From an uncultured Ruminiclostridium sp. (GTDB taxonomy: Bacteria > Bacillota > Clostridia > Oscillospirales > Ruminococcaceae), in the NCBI GenBank assembly GCA_947629925.1, contig CANRFO010000017.1, positions 1-55,651 on the forward strand: a DNA stretch of 55,651 nt, read 5' to 3'. Each line of letters begins with the position of its first letter. The first letter of the stretch is position 1. The position numbers and the translations under genes were made by a program. The notes beneath the pieces are model-generated. The model ran no database searches, was not told the origin of the DNA, and was given only the letters and a program-made list of their open reading frames with translations. This document shows positions 23,285 through 31,754 of this stretch, in pieces.

Positions 23285-23417
23285 TTGCAGCGTCCTCCCA
23301 AGCGTCGATATTTTTCAGAGCGAGTCATATTTCAAATTTTATCATATGCTAAAGGTTTTCTGATGAGTCTGACTGATTTTTTGAATTATTGCCTTCTGAA
23401 TATACTTGTTCGATCTG

Positions 23418-23627
23418 TTAGTCAAAATCTTGTTTGATAGCATCAAGCTCTGTTTTCATAGACTGTCCGTTGATGTTATAGCCCCTGCATTTCTTTGAAA
23501 GATTTGTACACATACGATGTAGCAATTCGTTCCCGCATTTTGCCGCTTGTTTATCGACATTCAATACTGCAATACCGATTTCCATAGCATCAACATAACA
23601 GCTTTTTATGTATTCAAAATCGCTCAT
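23418..23627 (-). CDS. small conserved-looking protein, unknown
   Basis: A 69-residue protein with a good GGAGGATATT site before its ATG. It is predicted mostly helical (FEYIKSCYVDAMEIGIAVLN, then a Cys/Lys-rich middle KCGNELLHRMCTNLSKKCRG). No family was recognised. It stands alone between the acidic repeat protein and the ATPase. Confidence 0.5.
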   Translation of the reverse strand: MSDFEYIKSCYVDAMEIGIAVLNVDKQAAKCGNELLHRMCTNLSKKCRGYNINGQSMKTELDAIKQDFD

Positions 23628-23955
23628 AATATCCTCCGTTCAAATTTTTAATCACTGATCATTTATAATATATTTCCTTACTACATACAATGACTACTCC
23701 TTGGAAAAGCTGATTGATCCGTATCGTCAAACACTTTCGCAGTTGCCTTATTATCGCCTCTGTAATCAATATATATCAAGATATATATTTTGTCAAGGGA
23801 TGATTGTTTATTTAAAAACTGCCATGCTGTTGATCAAAGGCGTGGTGAGTACTACATCTCTGTTTCCCATACATCCATACAGATATAAATGGCATATTCC
23901 GTTAAAATTTTTGTAATTTTTCATATATATTCGTTATAAAAATTGTAATTTGCCC
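23628..23955. other. gap between small ORF and DUF4143 ATPase
   Basis: AT-rich, no gene seen. An ATATATATC/GATATATAT hairpin lies near 23769. A 71-codon frame from 23701 has no ribosome site and is probably chance. Confidence 0.45.
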
Positions 23956-23984
23956 TTGACAATTCGTTAAAATTATTGTATTCT
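23956..23984 (+). promoter_or_regulatory. promoter of the DUF4143 ATPase
   Basis: TTGACA (23956-23961), a 17-base spacer and TATTCT (23979-23984), followed by ACGGAGG and the ATG at 24006. Confidence 0.75.
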
Positions 23985-24005
23985 TGTAGTACGGAGGTGT
24001 TTATT

Positions 24006-25346
24006 ATGTATATGTCAAGAAAGGCAGACCGCTTTCTGGCAGAGTGGAAGCAAGATCCCGACAGAAAGCCGCTGATCATCAAAGGCTCACGGCAGGTCGG
24101 CAAAACCGAAACTGTACGCCATTTTGCCGCTGAAAATTACGAAAGTGTTATTGAGATAAATTTTGTTGAAGAGCCGAAATATGAAACGATAACTTCAGAC
24201 GGCTATAAGGCGGAGGATATTATACGGAACATCTCCCTGCTTGATCCTTCAAAACGCTTTATCGAGGGGAAAACGCTTATTTTCTTTGACGAGCTGCAAA
24301 AGTTCCCCGATATTGCCACCTCGCTTAAATTTTTCAAGCAGGACGGGCGGTTTGATGTTATTTGCAGCGGCTCTATGCTTGGGATCAACTACCAAAAAAT
24401 TGAAAGCAACAGCGTTGGCTATAAAAGCGATTATGTAATGTATTCGATGGATTTTGAGGAGTTCTTGTGGGCAAAGGGATACGACGGTTCTTTTGTCGAG
24501 GAGATTTACAAGCATATGACAGAGCTTACTCCGCTGAGTGAAACGGAACTTGCTGTGTGCCGTTCACTGTTCCTCGATTACTGTGTTCTCGGAGGTATGC
24601 CCGCCGTTGTCAGCGACTATATTACTAAGGGAACATTTGAGGGTTCGCTGGAAACACAGCGTCAGCTTATCGCCGATTACAAGGAGGATATACGAAAATA
24701 CGCCGAGGGAATAGATCAGACCCGTATACTGAACGTGTTCAACCGAATTACGCCGCAGCTTGCGAGAGAAAACAAGAAGTTTCAGATTTCCAAGGTCGCA
24801 GCGGGAGCGAGGTTCAAGGATTATCGCGGGTGTATAGAATGGCTTTTGGACGCGGGTATGGTTAATATCTGCTTCTGTATGAGCTTTCCTGAACTGCCGC
24901 TTGGCGGAAACTATGACGATGACAAGTACAAGCTGTATTTCGCCGACACGGGTCTGCTTGTGGCTATGCTGGATGAGGAGGCACAGGACGATCTGAGGGC
25001 GAATAAAAATCTCGGTGTTTATAAGGGCGCGCTGTATGAAAATATTGTAAGTGAAGCGTTAGTTAAAAGCGGATATTCGCTGTATTACTACAAACGCGAG
25101 AATTCCCCGCTTGAGGAGGATTTTTTCGTGCGAACGGCTGACTCGCTTGTTCCTATTGAAGTCAAGGCGGCAAACGGTCGGTCAAAATCATTGCGGACCC
25201 TTATTGAGTCGGAGCGTTATCCCGATATACATTGCGGAATTAAGCTGACAAGCGGAAATATAGGGTACAGCGACAACATTTACACATTCCCGTACTTCTG
25301 TGCGTTTCTGCTCAGACGGTATCTGAAAGAGAATGATTTGAAATGA
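24006..25346 (+). CDS. AAA-type ATPase with DUF4143
   Basis: A 446-residue protein of the widespread ATP-binding/DUF4143 family. The N-terminal AAA_14 domain has Walker A GSRQVGKTE (near 27-35) and Walker B LIFFDELQKFP (near 93-103), with a sensor-like ICSGSMLG. The C-terminal DUF4143 region contains the PIEVKAANGRSKSL block, which resembles a PD-(D/E)xK-like nuclease core (EEDFFVR...IEVKA). Members are common in gut bacteria, often alone in accessory regions; the role is unsettled. ATG 24006 follows CGGAGGTG. It has its own promoter and a terminator at 25517, so it is a single-gene unit. Confidence 0.9.
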   Translation: MYMSRKADRFLAEWKQDPDRKPLIIKGSRQVGKTETVRHFAAENYESVIEINFVEEPKYETITSDGYKAEDIIRNISLLDPSKRFIEGKTLIFFDELQKFPDIATSLKFFKQDGRFDVICSGSMLGINYQKIESNSVGYKSDYVMYSMDFEEFLWAKGYDGSFVEEIYKHMTELTPLSETELAVCRSLFLDYCVLGGMPAVVSDYITKGTFEGSLETQRQLIADYKEDIRKYAEGIDQTRILNVFNRITPQLARENKKFQISKVAAGARFKDYRGCIEWLLDAGMVNICFCMSFPELPLGGNYDDDKYKLYFADTGLLVAMLDEEAQDDLRANKNLGVYKGALYENIVSEALVKSGYSLYYYKRENSPLEEDFFVRTADSLVPIEVKAANGRSKSLRTLIESERYPDIHCGIKLTSGNIGYSDNIYTFPYFCAFLLRRYLKENDLK

Positions 25347-25516
25347 TATGAATTATAGCTGTGCCTGATACCGATCAAAATCCATAGGGGTTTAAATCAG
25401 CGGCTTACAATTCTCCTGCGGCATATTCACAGCAGTATAATCGGAAACACCTTATCCATATAATACGCCTGTTATTCGCCGATATAAGAATACAATACAT
25501 CTGTATATTCAGTCGG

Positions 25517-25557
25517 AAACCTCCTTCGGTGTAAACACCTGAGGAGGTTTTTACATT
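25517..25557 (+). terminator. intrinsic terminator
   Basis: AACCTCC pairs with GGAGGTT across a loop containing GGTGTAAACACC, itself a small hairpin, and is followed by TTTTACATTTTA. Confidence 0.75.
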
Positions 25558-25558
25558 T

Positions 25559-25662
25559 TATACCCGATAGGGTATACATAAAAATAATAAGCATAATTTT
25601 ACACCTTATAGGGTATAATAATAGCAAAAGCTCTTGACTTTATACCCGTAAGGGTGTAAAAT
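25559..25662 (+). promoter_or_regulatory. hip promoter with three operator palindromes
   Basis: Three related palindromes of the form TACCC-N4-GGGTA: 25559-25576 (TATACCCGATAGGGTATA), 25599-25618 and 25639-25660. The third fills the spacer between -35 TTGACT (25634-25639) and -10 TAAAAT (25657-25662), 17 bases apart. Binding by the HTH protein encoded just downstream would block RNA polymerase, the expected autorepression of a HipB-type antitoxin. Confidence 0.8.
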
Positions 25663-25695
25663 ATAGATAATAATTCTATGATAGGCGGTGTTTCA

Positions 25696-25899
25696 ATGAA
25701 TAAAATTGCCGTGTTTATAAAAGAAAACAGAAAGGCGGCGGGTCTGACGCAAGAAGAGTTTGCTATGCGGTCGGGGCTGGGGCTCCGCTTTATTCGGGAG
25801 CTTGAGCAAGGAAAAGAAACGGTGAGAATGGATAAAGTCAACGTTGCTCTTTCTATGTTTGATATGGAAGCAGTGCCAGGCAGAAAGGACGAAAAATAA
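25696..25899 (+). CDS. hipB: HipB-like XRE-family antitoxin/repressor
   Basis: A 67-residue helix-turn-helix protein. The Cro/CI-type HTH covers most of it: IKENRKAAGLTQEEFAMRSG, then the recognition helix LGLRFIRELEQGKETVRMDK. Such proteins repress their own operon and help neutralise HipA/HipT kinases. ATG 25696 follows GGCGGTG; an ATG at 25678 is less well placed. The stop overlaps the next start (TAATG). The three palindromes upstream are the probable operators. Confidence 0.85.
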   Translation: MNKIAVFIKENRKAAGLTQEEFAMRSGLGLRFIRELEQGKETVRMDKVNVALSMFDMEAVPGRKDEK

Positions 25900-26228
25900 T
25901 GGACGCTTTCAGAACAGCTTATGTTTATGTAAGAAACGTTTTTGCAGGAGAGCTTTGCGAAACGGACGAGGGATATTCCTTCACTTATGACCAGCGGTAT
26001 TTAAGCAGTGAAAATGCAAGCGCCGTATCTCTTACCCTGCCGCTTTGTGAAAAAGCATATACTTCCAAAACGCTGTTTCCGTTCTTTGACGGGCTGATCC
26101 CCGAGGGTTGGCTGCTTGGCGTTGTGAGCCGAAACTGGAAAATAGATACTAAAGACAGGTTCGGCTTGCTGCTTGTTGCCTGCAAGGACGGGATAGGCAA
26201 TGTCAGCATAAGGGAGGAATATATATGA
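25899..26228 (+). CDS. hipS: HipS-like protein (HipA N-terminal subdomain)
   Basis: A 109-residue protein equal to the N-terminal subdomain 1 of HipA kinases, which in tripartite HipBST systems is a separate gene. The pattern AYVYVRNVFAGELCETDEGY, the LTLPLCEKAY strand, and LFPFFDGLIPEGWL are typical of this domain. In HipBST this protein acts as the antitoxin towards the kinase HipT. It is coupled to hipB and overlaps the start of the third gene by four bases (ATGA). The next gene, however, is only a remnant. Confidence 0.85.
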   Translation: MDAFRTAYVYVRNVFAGELCETDEGYSFTYDQRYLSSENASAVSLTLPLCEKAYTSKTLFPFFDGLIPEGWLLGVVSRNWKIDTKDRFGLLLVACKDGIGNVSIREEYI

Positions 26229-26293
26229 ATTGTTTATGCTGCGGAAAACCGCTCAAATCCGAAAATACCCAGAATGGCTGGCACAAAAGGTAG
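26225..26293 (+). pseudogene. hipT: remnant of the HipT kinase gene
   Basis: The frame starts MNCLCCGKPLKSENTQNGWH and stops after 22 codons. This is the expected N terminus of the HipA/HipT kinase in such operons (a small CxxCG knuckle followed by GWHKK). The kinase body is absent; sequence after 26293 is unrelated. The toxin has therefore been deleted and the two antitoxin genes remain. Confidence 0.7.
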
Positions 26294-26378
26294 AGTTTTT
26301 CATTCGCATTTTTGGAGTTTATTTTGTTGGTGTGTAGATAGTGATAGTGTAGTATATTTGGTTGGATTTTGAAAAGGG

Positions 26379-26407
26379 TTGATTTTATAATCTTATTATG
26401 ATATAAT
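26379..26407 (+). promoter_or_regulatory. promoter of the zinc-ribbon protein
   Basis: TTGATT (26379-26384), a 17-base spacer and TATAAT (26402-26407). Confidence 0.65.
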
Positions 26408-26438
26408 TAAATTCAGATAAAGCAGTGGGAGGGTACAT

Positions 26439-27125
26439 ATGCCAAACAATGGATTGCCGCCAAATGAATATGCTATTTTAATCAATAAAGCAGTGAAATA
26501 CGGCAACGGTTTTTTTCAGGTATACAGCAACGAATTGATGCTGACCAACTTAAATCTTGTCTTAACTCTAAAAGGAATTATGGGAGGAATAAAAGACAAA
26601 AAAATTTTTGGATTAAACAATATTAAGATTATTGATAATACCCCGCAAGTTTCAGCAAGTGGCAAAAATGAATTAGGCTCTTTAATTATTTCTTTTTTAC
26701 ATGGAACAGAATTTTTTGGCTTTTCTGAGCAAAATGAAGCATATAAATGGCGGGATATGATAATAAACGTTGTGAACGCAAACAGGTACACTGCCTCTTA
26801 TCAGCAGCAACCACAAAAGCAACAGCAAAATCAAGAAGAAAAAGTAACAGTACGAGAATATTATTATAAAGAAGTACCCGTTACTTTTAATGAAACTGTT
26901 GTTACCAAGTGTTCTGCTTGTGGTGCATCCATTTTTGGAAAAAACGGCGATATTGTAAAATGCAATTTTTGCGGTTCAGAAAATATACTCAAAGGCGAAG
27001 GCAGAGAAATGAACAAGCGTGACCAAACAGGATTTGATCCGAATATCAAGTTCTGCTCATATTGCGGAAATAAGCTTCCTAAAGAAGCTGCATTTTGCTT
27101 TAGATGCGGGAAAAAAGTTGAATAA
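26439..27125 (+). CDS. PH-like domain protein with zinc ribbons
   Basis: A 228-residue protein. The N-terminal 110 residues look like a PH/GRAM-like beta domain (FFQVYSNELMLTNLNLVLTL, FGLNNIKIID, then the helix NEAYKWRDMIINVVNAN). A Gln-rich linker follows. The C terminus has a rubredoxin-like knuckle (CSACGAS...CNFCGSE, about 163-186) and a final zinc ribbon (FCSYCGNKL...CFRCGKK). Cytoplasmic; the role is unknown. ATG 26439 follows GGGAGGG. Confidence 0.75.
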   Translation: MPNNGLPPNEYAILINKAVKYGNGFFQVYSNELMLTNLNLVLTLKGIMGGIKDKKIFGLNNIKIIDNTPQVSASGKNELGSLIISFLHGTEFFGFSEQNEAYKWRDMIINVVNANRYTASYQQQPQKQQQNQEEKVTVREYYYKEVPVTFNETVVTKCSACGASIFGKNGDIVKCNFCGSENILKGEGREMNKRDQTGFDPNIKFCSYCGNKLPKEAAFCFRCGKKVE

Positions 27126-27145
27126 AATTTATAAATATAAATAAA

Positions 27146-27180
27146 AACACGGTCCAAAATGAACCGTGTTTTGTTTTAGC
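27146..27180 (+). terminator. intrinsic terminator
   Basis: AAAACACGGTcca pairs with ACCGTGTTTT and is followed by GTTTT. Confidence 0.8.
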
Positions 27181-27494
27181 CTGTTTCTTCAGCCGCCGAA
27201 GTTCCTGGATGAGTTATTTCAAGCTACTTGTAGAGATAGCCCAGCATGTTTTCATAATCCTCTTTTCACTGTTTACTCTTATCACCTTCATTGTAAGGGC
27301 ATTCACAAAAATAAGCACGGTGCTATGTCACTAAAATGGCATAGCACCGTGCCTTTTTATAAAGTATAGCCTACTTACGCATCACAAAACAATGTAGTGT
27401 ACCGTTTCCATTCAGCTGTTAAAGCTATATCAAGAGCGATACAGTCAGTCAAGTTTTTTCTGAAATTGGGAAACATATTTTTATATTCCTATCG
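27181..27494. other. gap with a second strong hairpin
   Basis: No gene was recognised. GCACGGTGCTATG pairs with CATAGCACCGTGC (about 27316-27353) and is followed by CTTTTTATAAAG: a strong intrinsic terminator. The segment left of it has minus-strand frames broken by stops and may be a decayed gene. Confidence 0.55.
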
Positions 27495-27746
27495 TCACAC
27501 CTCTATCCCGACTATGTAAGTATACTGTGCAATATGCCCGTCCTGTCTGCGGTCGGCGCGGGTGAAGGTCATCTTTCGCACGGGCGACATTTTCTTGACC
27601 ATCTGACCGCCGACAGAACCAACCTGTCTTGCGGTAAGATCGCCGTTGTAGCCGTCCTTCAGAGGCACGCCTACTTCATTGGCAGCCTGCATCTTGATAG
27701 AGTTGAGAGCAGGATTGTTTCTGTTGCCATTCTTGTTGTTAGCCAT
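27495..27746 (-). CDS. alpha/beta-type small acid-soluble spore protein
   Basis: An 83-residue DNA-binding spore protein that coats and protects DNA in dormant spores. The conserved core is present: NPALNSIKMQAANEVGVPL, then LTARQVGSVGGQMVKKM. GGAGGAATAA precedes the ATG. After KKM the tail (SPVRKMTFTRADRRQDG onward) does not look like the usual short SASP end; another frame there reads VARAKDDL, more like a normal tail, so a one-base change may have altered the C terminus. Its presence says that the organism, or its recent ancestor, forms spores. Confidence 0.85.
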   Translation of the reverse strand: MANNKNGNRNNPALNSIKMQAANEVGVPLKDGYNGDLTARQVGSVGGQMVKKMSPVRKMTFTRADRRQDGHIAQYTYIVGIEV

Positions 27747-27879
27747 CTTTTTATTCCTCCGTTTAAATTAAATGGATCATTATTATCCTGAACGGTATTA
27801 GCAAGAACTTTTGCCCTTGCGTTAATATTATATCACCCGCATGACCCGTTATGTGAGGAAATTTTTTTCATTAAAGGAT

Positions 27880-29652
27880 TTATTCGGCAGGCTTTTGAAG
27901 TATCGTCACATATCCCGCATCCTTGAACACGGTATAACCCTGTTTTTCCCAACTGTCAACAAGCATATCGTATTCCAGCAGAAGCCCTGTTCTTGTATCA
28001 AGGCAGATATAATCAGGTCTTATATCTTCGTCGAGCTTATAGATTGACGGATACATATATACGTTAGGGCAGTTGTAAAGGTGCGGCGTGAGATAGGTGG
28101 AGGCGTATATTACCGCGTCTCGCGGGATTTCGTCCAGCGCTTCGCTTGTGACTGCGGCATTTTCGTTGTAAAACAGGTCTGACATAAACTTGAATTTCGG
28201 GGCGGAAAATCCCACAAGGCACACGGCGGTAGCCATAGCGGCGGCGACAGCAACTTTCCCCTTTCCTTTGCAATACCTTATATTTTTCGCAAACAGGAAT
28301 ATGAGCAGCGCGCCTGTCCCGAAAACATACTGATAGTTTATATCAGCCTGATAAACGTAGTCTGAAGCGGCATTCACAAGAATAAAAGGAACGATAAGCA
28401 TCCAGTCGCACAGCTTTCTGCTGAACAGCGGTATAAACAGTAACGGAGCCAGCATTTGCAGGAAAAACAGGATCTTTTCTTCGCTGAACACATGGCTCAG
28501 GAAAAATACGGGATTTTTCAGAACGTTTATCACCACGTTTGCCAGAGAGGTTTCTCCTGGATTAAGATATACCGAGTAGCGCGACACCTTTATTCCTTCG
28601 CCGTAAAGCTCTATTGCAGAAGCGGAGATGATGAAGCCCGCGATACCAAGCCCGATAAGTATGAACCCGTCCGTTTTACTTTTATTTTTGGCGGCAAGCG
28701 CGTACAGCCCGCAGAAGACAACGTATATCCCTGCGTCCTCTTTGACGCACAGAAGAAGAACGCCGCACAGCATCATCGCCCATGTATTGCTTTTTTCTAC
28801 AAAATACAGCAGCCACAGTATCAGCGGGGTGAGAAAAGCATTTTCGTGAAAATCGTAAAAGCAGGCGCAGGTAAACGCAGGATATAAAAGGAACGCCATG
28901 CTGATAAACAGCGTAAGTGTTTCGCCGTATCTCCATTTTTTGCAGAGCAGCAGCAAGGGGATAACTCCCGAAAAGCAGATAACAGCCTGCGCTGTCAGCA
29001 GAAATTCCACATTTCTGAATATCATATAAAAGGGAAGCAGTATATAAAAAATCGGAGAAAAATGCACCGCAAAATGCGAAAGCGGGTAAGCGCGCTCAAG
29101 AGTCGTATTCTGGGAAAGGTCGGTTGCCATCGACTCAAACATCTGTGAAAAAATACCGAGGTCAAAAGTAGAGGAGCTGTACGCGAAATGCCTTGCTATC
29201 GTGCCTGCGGCAACCTGCGCCGTAACGATCACCGCAGCGATCCCGACGATCAAATAAACTCTTTTTCCTTCAGTAAGTTTCAGCTTATCGGGGAATTTTC
29301 CTTTCATTATAAAGATCAGCGCGACAGTTATCCCGCAAAGTATAAGCGTTATATAGGGACGGACCGTATTTGCGCGGCTGAGTATGCATACTGAGAAAAA
29401 CAGCATACAAAGCGGCGTTATCGGTTTAATCAGATTTTTCCTGTACGAGAAAATGAAAAACAGCACCGCCCACACTATCATAGTCACGCATACGAGCATA
29501 AGACTGTTTATCTCAGGCGCCGACTGAATATAGTATATGTTGCTTTCATGGTCGGAAGCGAAAGAAAGGGTGAGTGCCGAAGCAACGATAAATCCGTCCA
29601 GAAGCGACCAGGCGACGCATATGAATATTTGCCGTATTTTTTCTTTCATCAT
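27880..29652 (-). CDS. DUF2079 multi-pass membrane protein
   Basis: A 590-residue protein with about 11-13 membrane segments. The block SSTFDLGIFSQMFESMA, followed by HFSPIFYILLPFYMIF and CFYDFHENAFLTPLILW, is characteristic of DUF2079, a family related in layout to GT-C glycosyltransferases that use lipid-linked sugars. The C-terminal soluble part (EIPRDAVIYASTYLTPHLYN onward) resembles the outer domain of such enzymes. The substrate is unknown. AAAGGAAAT precedes ATG 29652. It is a single gene transcribed away from the ABC operon. Confidence 0.82.
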   Translation of the reverse strand: MMKEKIRQIFICVAWSLLDGFIVASALTLSFASDHESNIYYIQSAPEINSLMLVCVTMIVWAVLFFIFSYRKNLIKPITPLCMLFFSVCILSRANTVRPYITLILCGITVALIFIMKGKFPDKLKLTEGKRVYLIVGIAAVIVTAQVAAGTIARHFAYSSSTFDLGIFSQMFESMATDLSQNTTLERAYPLSHFAVHFSPIFYILLPFYMIFRNVEFLLTAQAVICFSGVIPLLLLCKKWRYGETLTLFISMAFLLYPAFTCACFYDFHENAFLTPLILWLLYFVEKSNTWAMMLCGVLLLCVKEDAGIYVVFCGLYALAAKNKSKTDGFILIGLGIAGFIISASAIELYGEGIKVSRYSVYLNPGETSLANVVINVLKNPVFFLSHVFSEEKILFFLQMLAPLLFIPLFSRKLCDWMLIVPFILVNAASDYVYQADINYQYVFGTGALLIFLFAKNIRYCKGKGKVAVAAAMATAVCLVGFSAPKFKFMSDLFYNENAAVTSEALDEIPRDAVIYASTYLTPHLYNCPNVYMYPSIYKLDEDIRPDYICLDTRTGLLLEYDMLVDSWEKQGYTVFKDAGYVTILQKPAE

Positions 29653-29832
29653 TATGATTTCCTTTGAAGTTATATTGGAAAATCCCGAATTTTTCCCTTT
29701 ACTGTTAACACCGTTTAAAAACCGAAAAGGTTACAAATTTTAAAAAAATTTTTTTAAAATTTTCGGAAATTCCGTGGGAGAAACCGCGAAAAGCTTATCT
29801 TGAGCGGCTTTGCCTTTATTCCCCGTCTGAGG
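29653..29832. other. divergent intergenic region with AT palindrome
   Basis: It lies between the divergently transcribed DUF2079 and ABC genes. It contains a perfect 28-bp palindrome of only A and T (29735-29762, AAATTTTAAAAAAA and its complement). No gene. Confidence 0.6.
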
Positions 29833-29861
29833 TTGACACAAATAAAAAAAGGATTTATAAT
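29833..29861 (+). promoter_or_regulatory. promoter of the ABC transporter operon
   Basis: TTGACA (29833-29838), a 17-base spacer and TATAAT (29856-29861). Confidence 0.8.
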
Positions 29862-29978
29862 TATAATTAAAGTACAGCTTAAACAAAGTATTCGGGATCG
29901 TATATCTGTCCCGCGCTTCAGAAGCATTGTCATACGGGAATATTTTCATGAATTATTTTACAGGGAAGTGAAACAATA

Positions 29979-31706
29979 TTGAAGCTTATAAAATATCTTA
30001 AACCTTATCTTATTTTTGCTCTCCTGACGCCTCTTTCAATGGTGGGAGAAGTCATGGTCGACCTTTTCCAGCCCAAGCTTATGTCCGAAATAGTGGATAA
30101 CGGCGTTTTGGGACAGGATATGGAGCTTATAATAAGGACGGGCGTTATCATGCTTATCCTTATAATAATCGGCGGAGCCTGCGGCGTTGCGTCGTCGGCG
30201 TTCAGCGGCTGCGCTTCACAGGGCTTTGCCAAAGACCTGCGTGAAGATGTGTTCAGACGTGTTATGAGCCTTTCTCTCCAGCAGACCGATAAATTTACCA
30301 CAGGTTCGCTCGTGACCCGCCTTACTACCGACATAACCGCCGTGCAGCAGCTTGTTGATTTTGCGCTTCGTATGTTCGTAAGGCAGTCGATAATGTTTAT
30401 CGGCGGAATTATCATGATGCTGACCCTGAACGTGAACTTCGGACTTGTCATAACTGTCGCGCTTCCTGTTGAGGCAGTTATCGTCATTCTTATAATGCGT
30501 AAAGCGACGCCTCTTTATTCCGTCACCGCAAAAAGAATGGACACGGTGAACTCGGTTATGCAGGAAAACGTCACAGGCGCAAGGGTGGTAAAAGCTTACG
30601 TCCGTGAAAAATATGAATCCGACCGCTTTAACGACGCCAACACAAGTCTTATGGAGGCAAATCTCAGCGTAATGAAGCTGAACGCGGTCCTTCAGCCGCT
30701 TCTGATGATAGTGATGAACCTTTCCGTTATCGCTGTGATATGGCTGGGCGGCTGGCAGGTCGAAGCGCAGGAAATGCAGGTAGGCGAGGTTATGGCGGCA
30801 ATAACCTATCTGACTCAGATACTTCACGGAATAATGATGCTGTCCATGATGTTCCAGACCGTTTCAAGGGCTTCCGCTTCCGCAAGGCGCATAAACGAGG
30901 TGCTGGAGACCGAGCCTATCATAAAAAGCGGCTCATCTCAGTTCGGCAGCGAAACAGGTACCGTTTCCTTCAGAAACGTAACGTTTTCATATCCCGGCTC
31001 TTCGGGAACACCTGTAATAGCAGATCTTTCCCTTGACATAAAAAAGGGAGAAAGTATTGCTGTCTTAGGTGCGACAGGTTCGGGAAAAACTTCTCTTATA
31101 AGCCTTATACCGCGTTTTTACGACCCTGTTGAAGGGCAGGTCCTTGTTGACGGCGTAGATGTGCGGGACTGCTCGCTTGAGGAGCTTAGAAACAAAGTCG
31201 CCGTTGTGCTTCAGAAAAGCGAGCTTTTCTCAGGAAGCGCTGCAGATAATATACGCTGGGGCGACAAGACCGCCTCCGACGAAGAGGTGAAAACTGCCGC
31301 TGAGATAGCCTGCGCCGACGAGTTCATCTCCGAGATGCCTGACGGTTACAACGGTATGATCGCCGAAAAGGGCGCGTCCTTGTCAGGCGGTCAGAAGCAG
31401 CGCCTCTCTATTGCGAGAGCGCTTTTGAAAAAGCCTGAGATACTTATTCTTGACGACTCCACATCCGCCTTGGATCTGGGCACGGAGGCAAGGCTCAGAA
31501 ACGGCATAAATGAGCATTTTTCCGAAACCACTCTTATTATAATAGCACAAAGAATAGCGTCGGTCAAGAGCTGCGACCGCATAGCCGTTCTTGACCACGG
31601 GCGGCTTGCCGCAGTGGGAACTCATGAGCAGCTGCTTAAAACCTGCGGGGTTTATCAGGAGATATACCGTTCACAGGTAAAGAACGGGGAAGGGGACGAA
31701 GTATGA
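29979..31706 (+). CDS. ABC exporter, half-transporter A
   Basis: A 575-residue type IV (B-family exporter) half-transporter: six membrane helices (about 1-310) fused to a nucleotide-binding domain. Walker A is GATGSGKT, the signature is LSGGQKQR, and Walker B ILDDSTSALD has Asp-Ser where the catalytic Glu normally stands, so this site is degenerate. The H-loop is also changed (IIAQRIASV rather than xHR). This is the usual picture for the weak partner of a heterodimeric exporter such as BmrCD. The TTG start at 29979 follows AGGGAAGTG. The second half is the next gene. Confidence 0.9.
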   Translation: MKLIKYLKPYLIFALLTPLSMVGEVMVDLFQPKLMSEIVDNGVLGQDMELIIRTGVIMLILIIIGGACGVASSAFSGCASQGFAKDLREDVFRRVMSLSLQQTDKFTTGSLVTRLTTDITAVQQLVDFALRMFVRQSIMFIGGIIMMLTLNVNFGLVITVALPVEAVIVILIMRKATPLYSVTAKRMDTVNSVMQENVTGARVVKAYVREKYESDRFNDANTSLMEANLSVMKLNAVLQPLLMIVMNLSVIAVIWLGGWQVEAQEMQVGEVMAAITYLTQILHGIMMLSMMFQTVSRASASARRINEVLETEPIIKSGSSQFGSETGTVSFRNVTFSYPGSSGTPVIADLSLDIKKGESIAVLGATGSGKTSLISLIPRFYDPVEGQVLVDGVDVRDCSLEELRNKVAVVLQKSELFSGSAADNIRWGDKTASDEEVKTAAEIACADEFISEMPDGYNGMIAEKGASLSGGQKQRLSIARALLKKPEILILDDSTSALDLGTEARLRNGINEHFSETTLIIIAQRIASVKSCDRIAVLDHGRLAAVGTHEQLLKTCGVYQEIYRSQVKNGEGDEV

Positions 31707-31754
31707 GAGATCTTCACTATTTTTTCCTTTCTGAACGAAAGGAGATGAACTGAT

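Noticed and set aside
23701-23916. 71-residue plus-strand ORF
   Set aside because: No ribosome site, no recognisable sequence and overlaps AT-rich hairpins.
27166-27369. 67-residue ORF between the terminators
   Set aside because: It crosses a strong terminator hairpin and lacks a ribosome site; probably chance.
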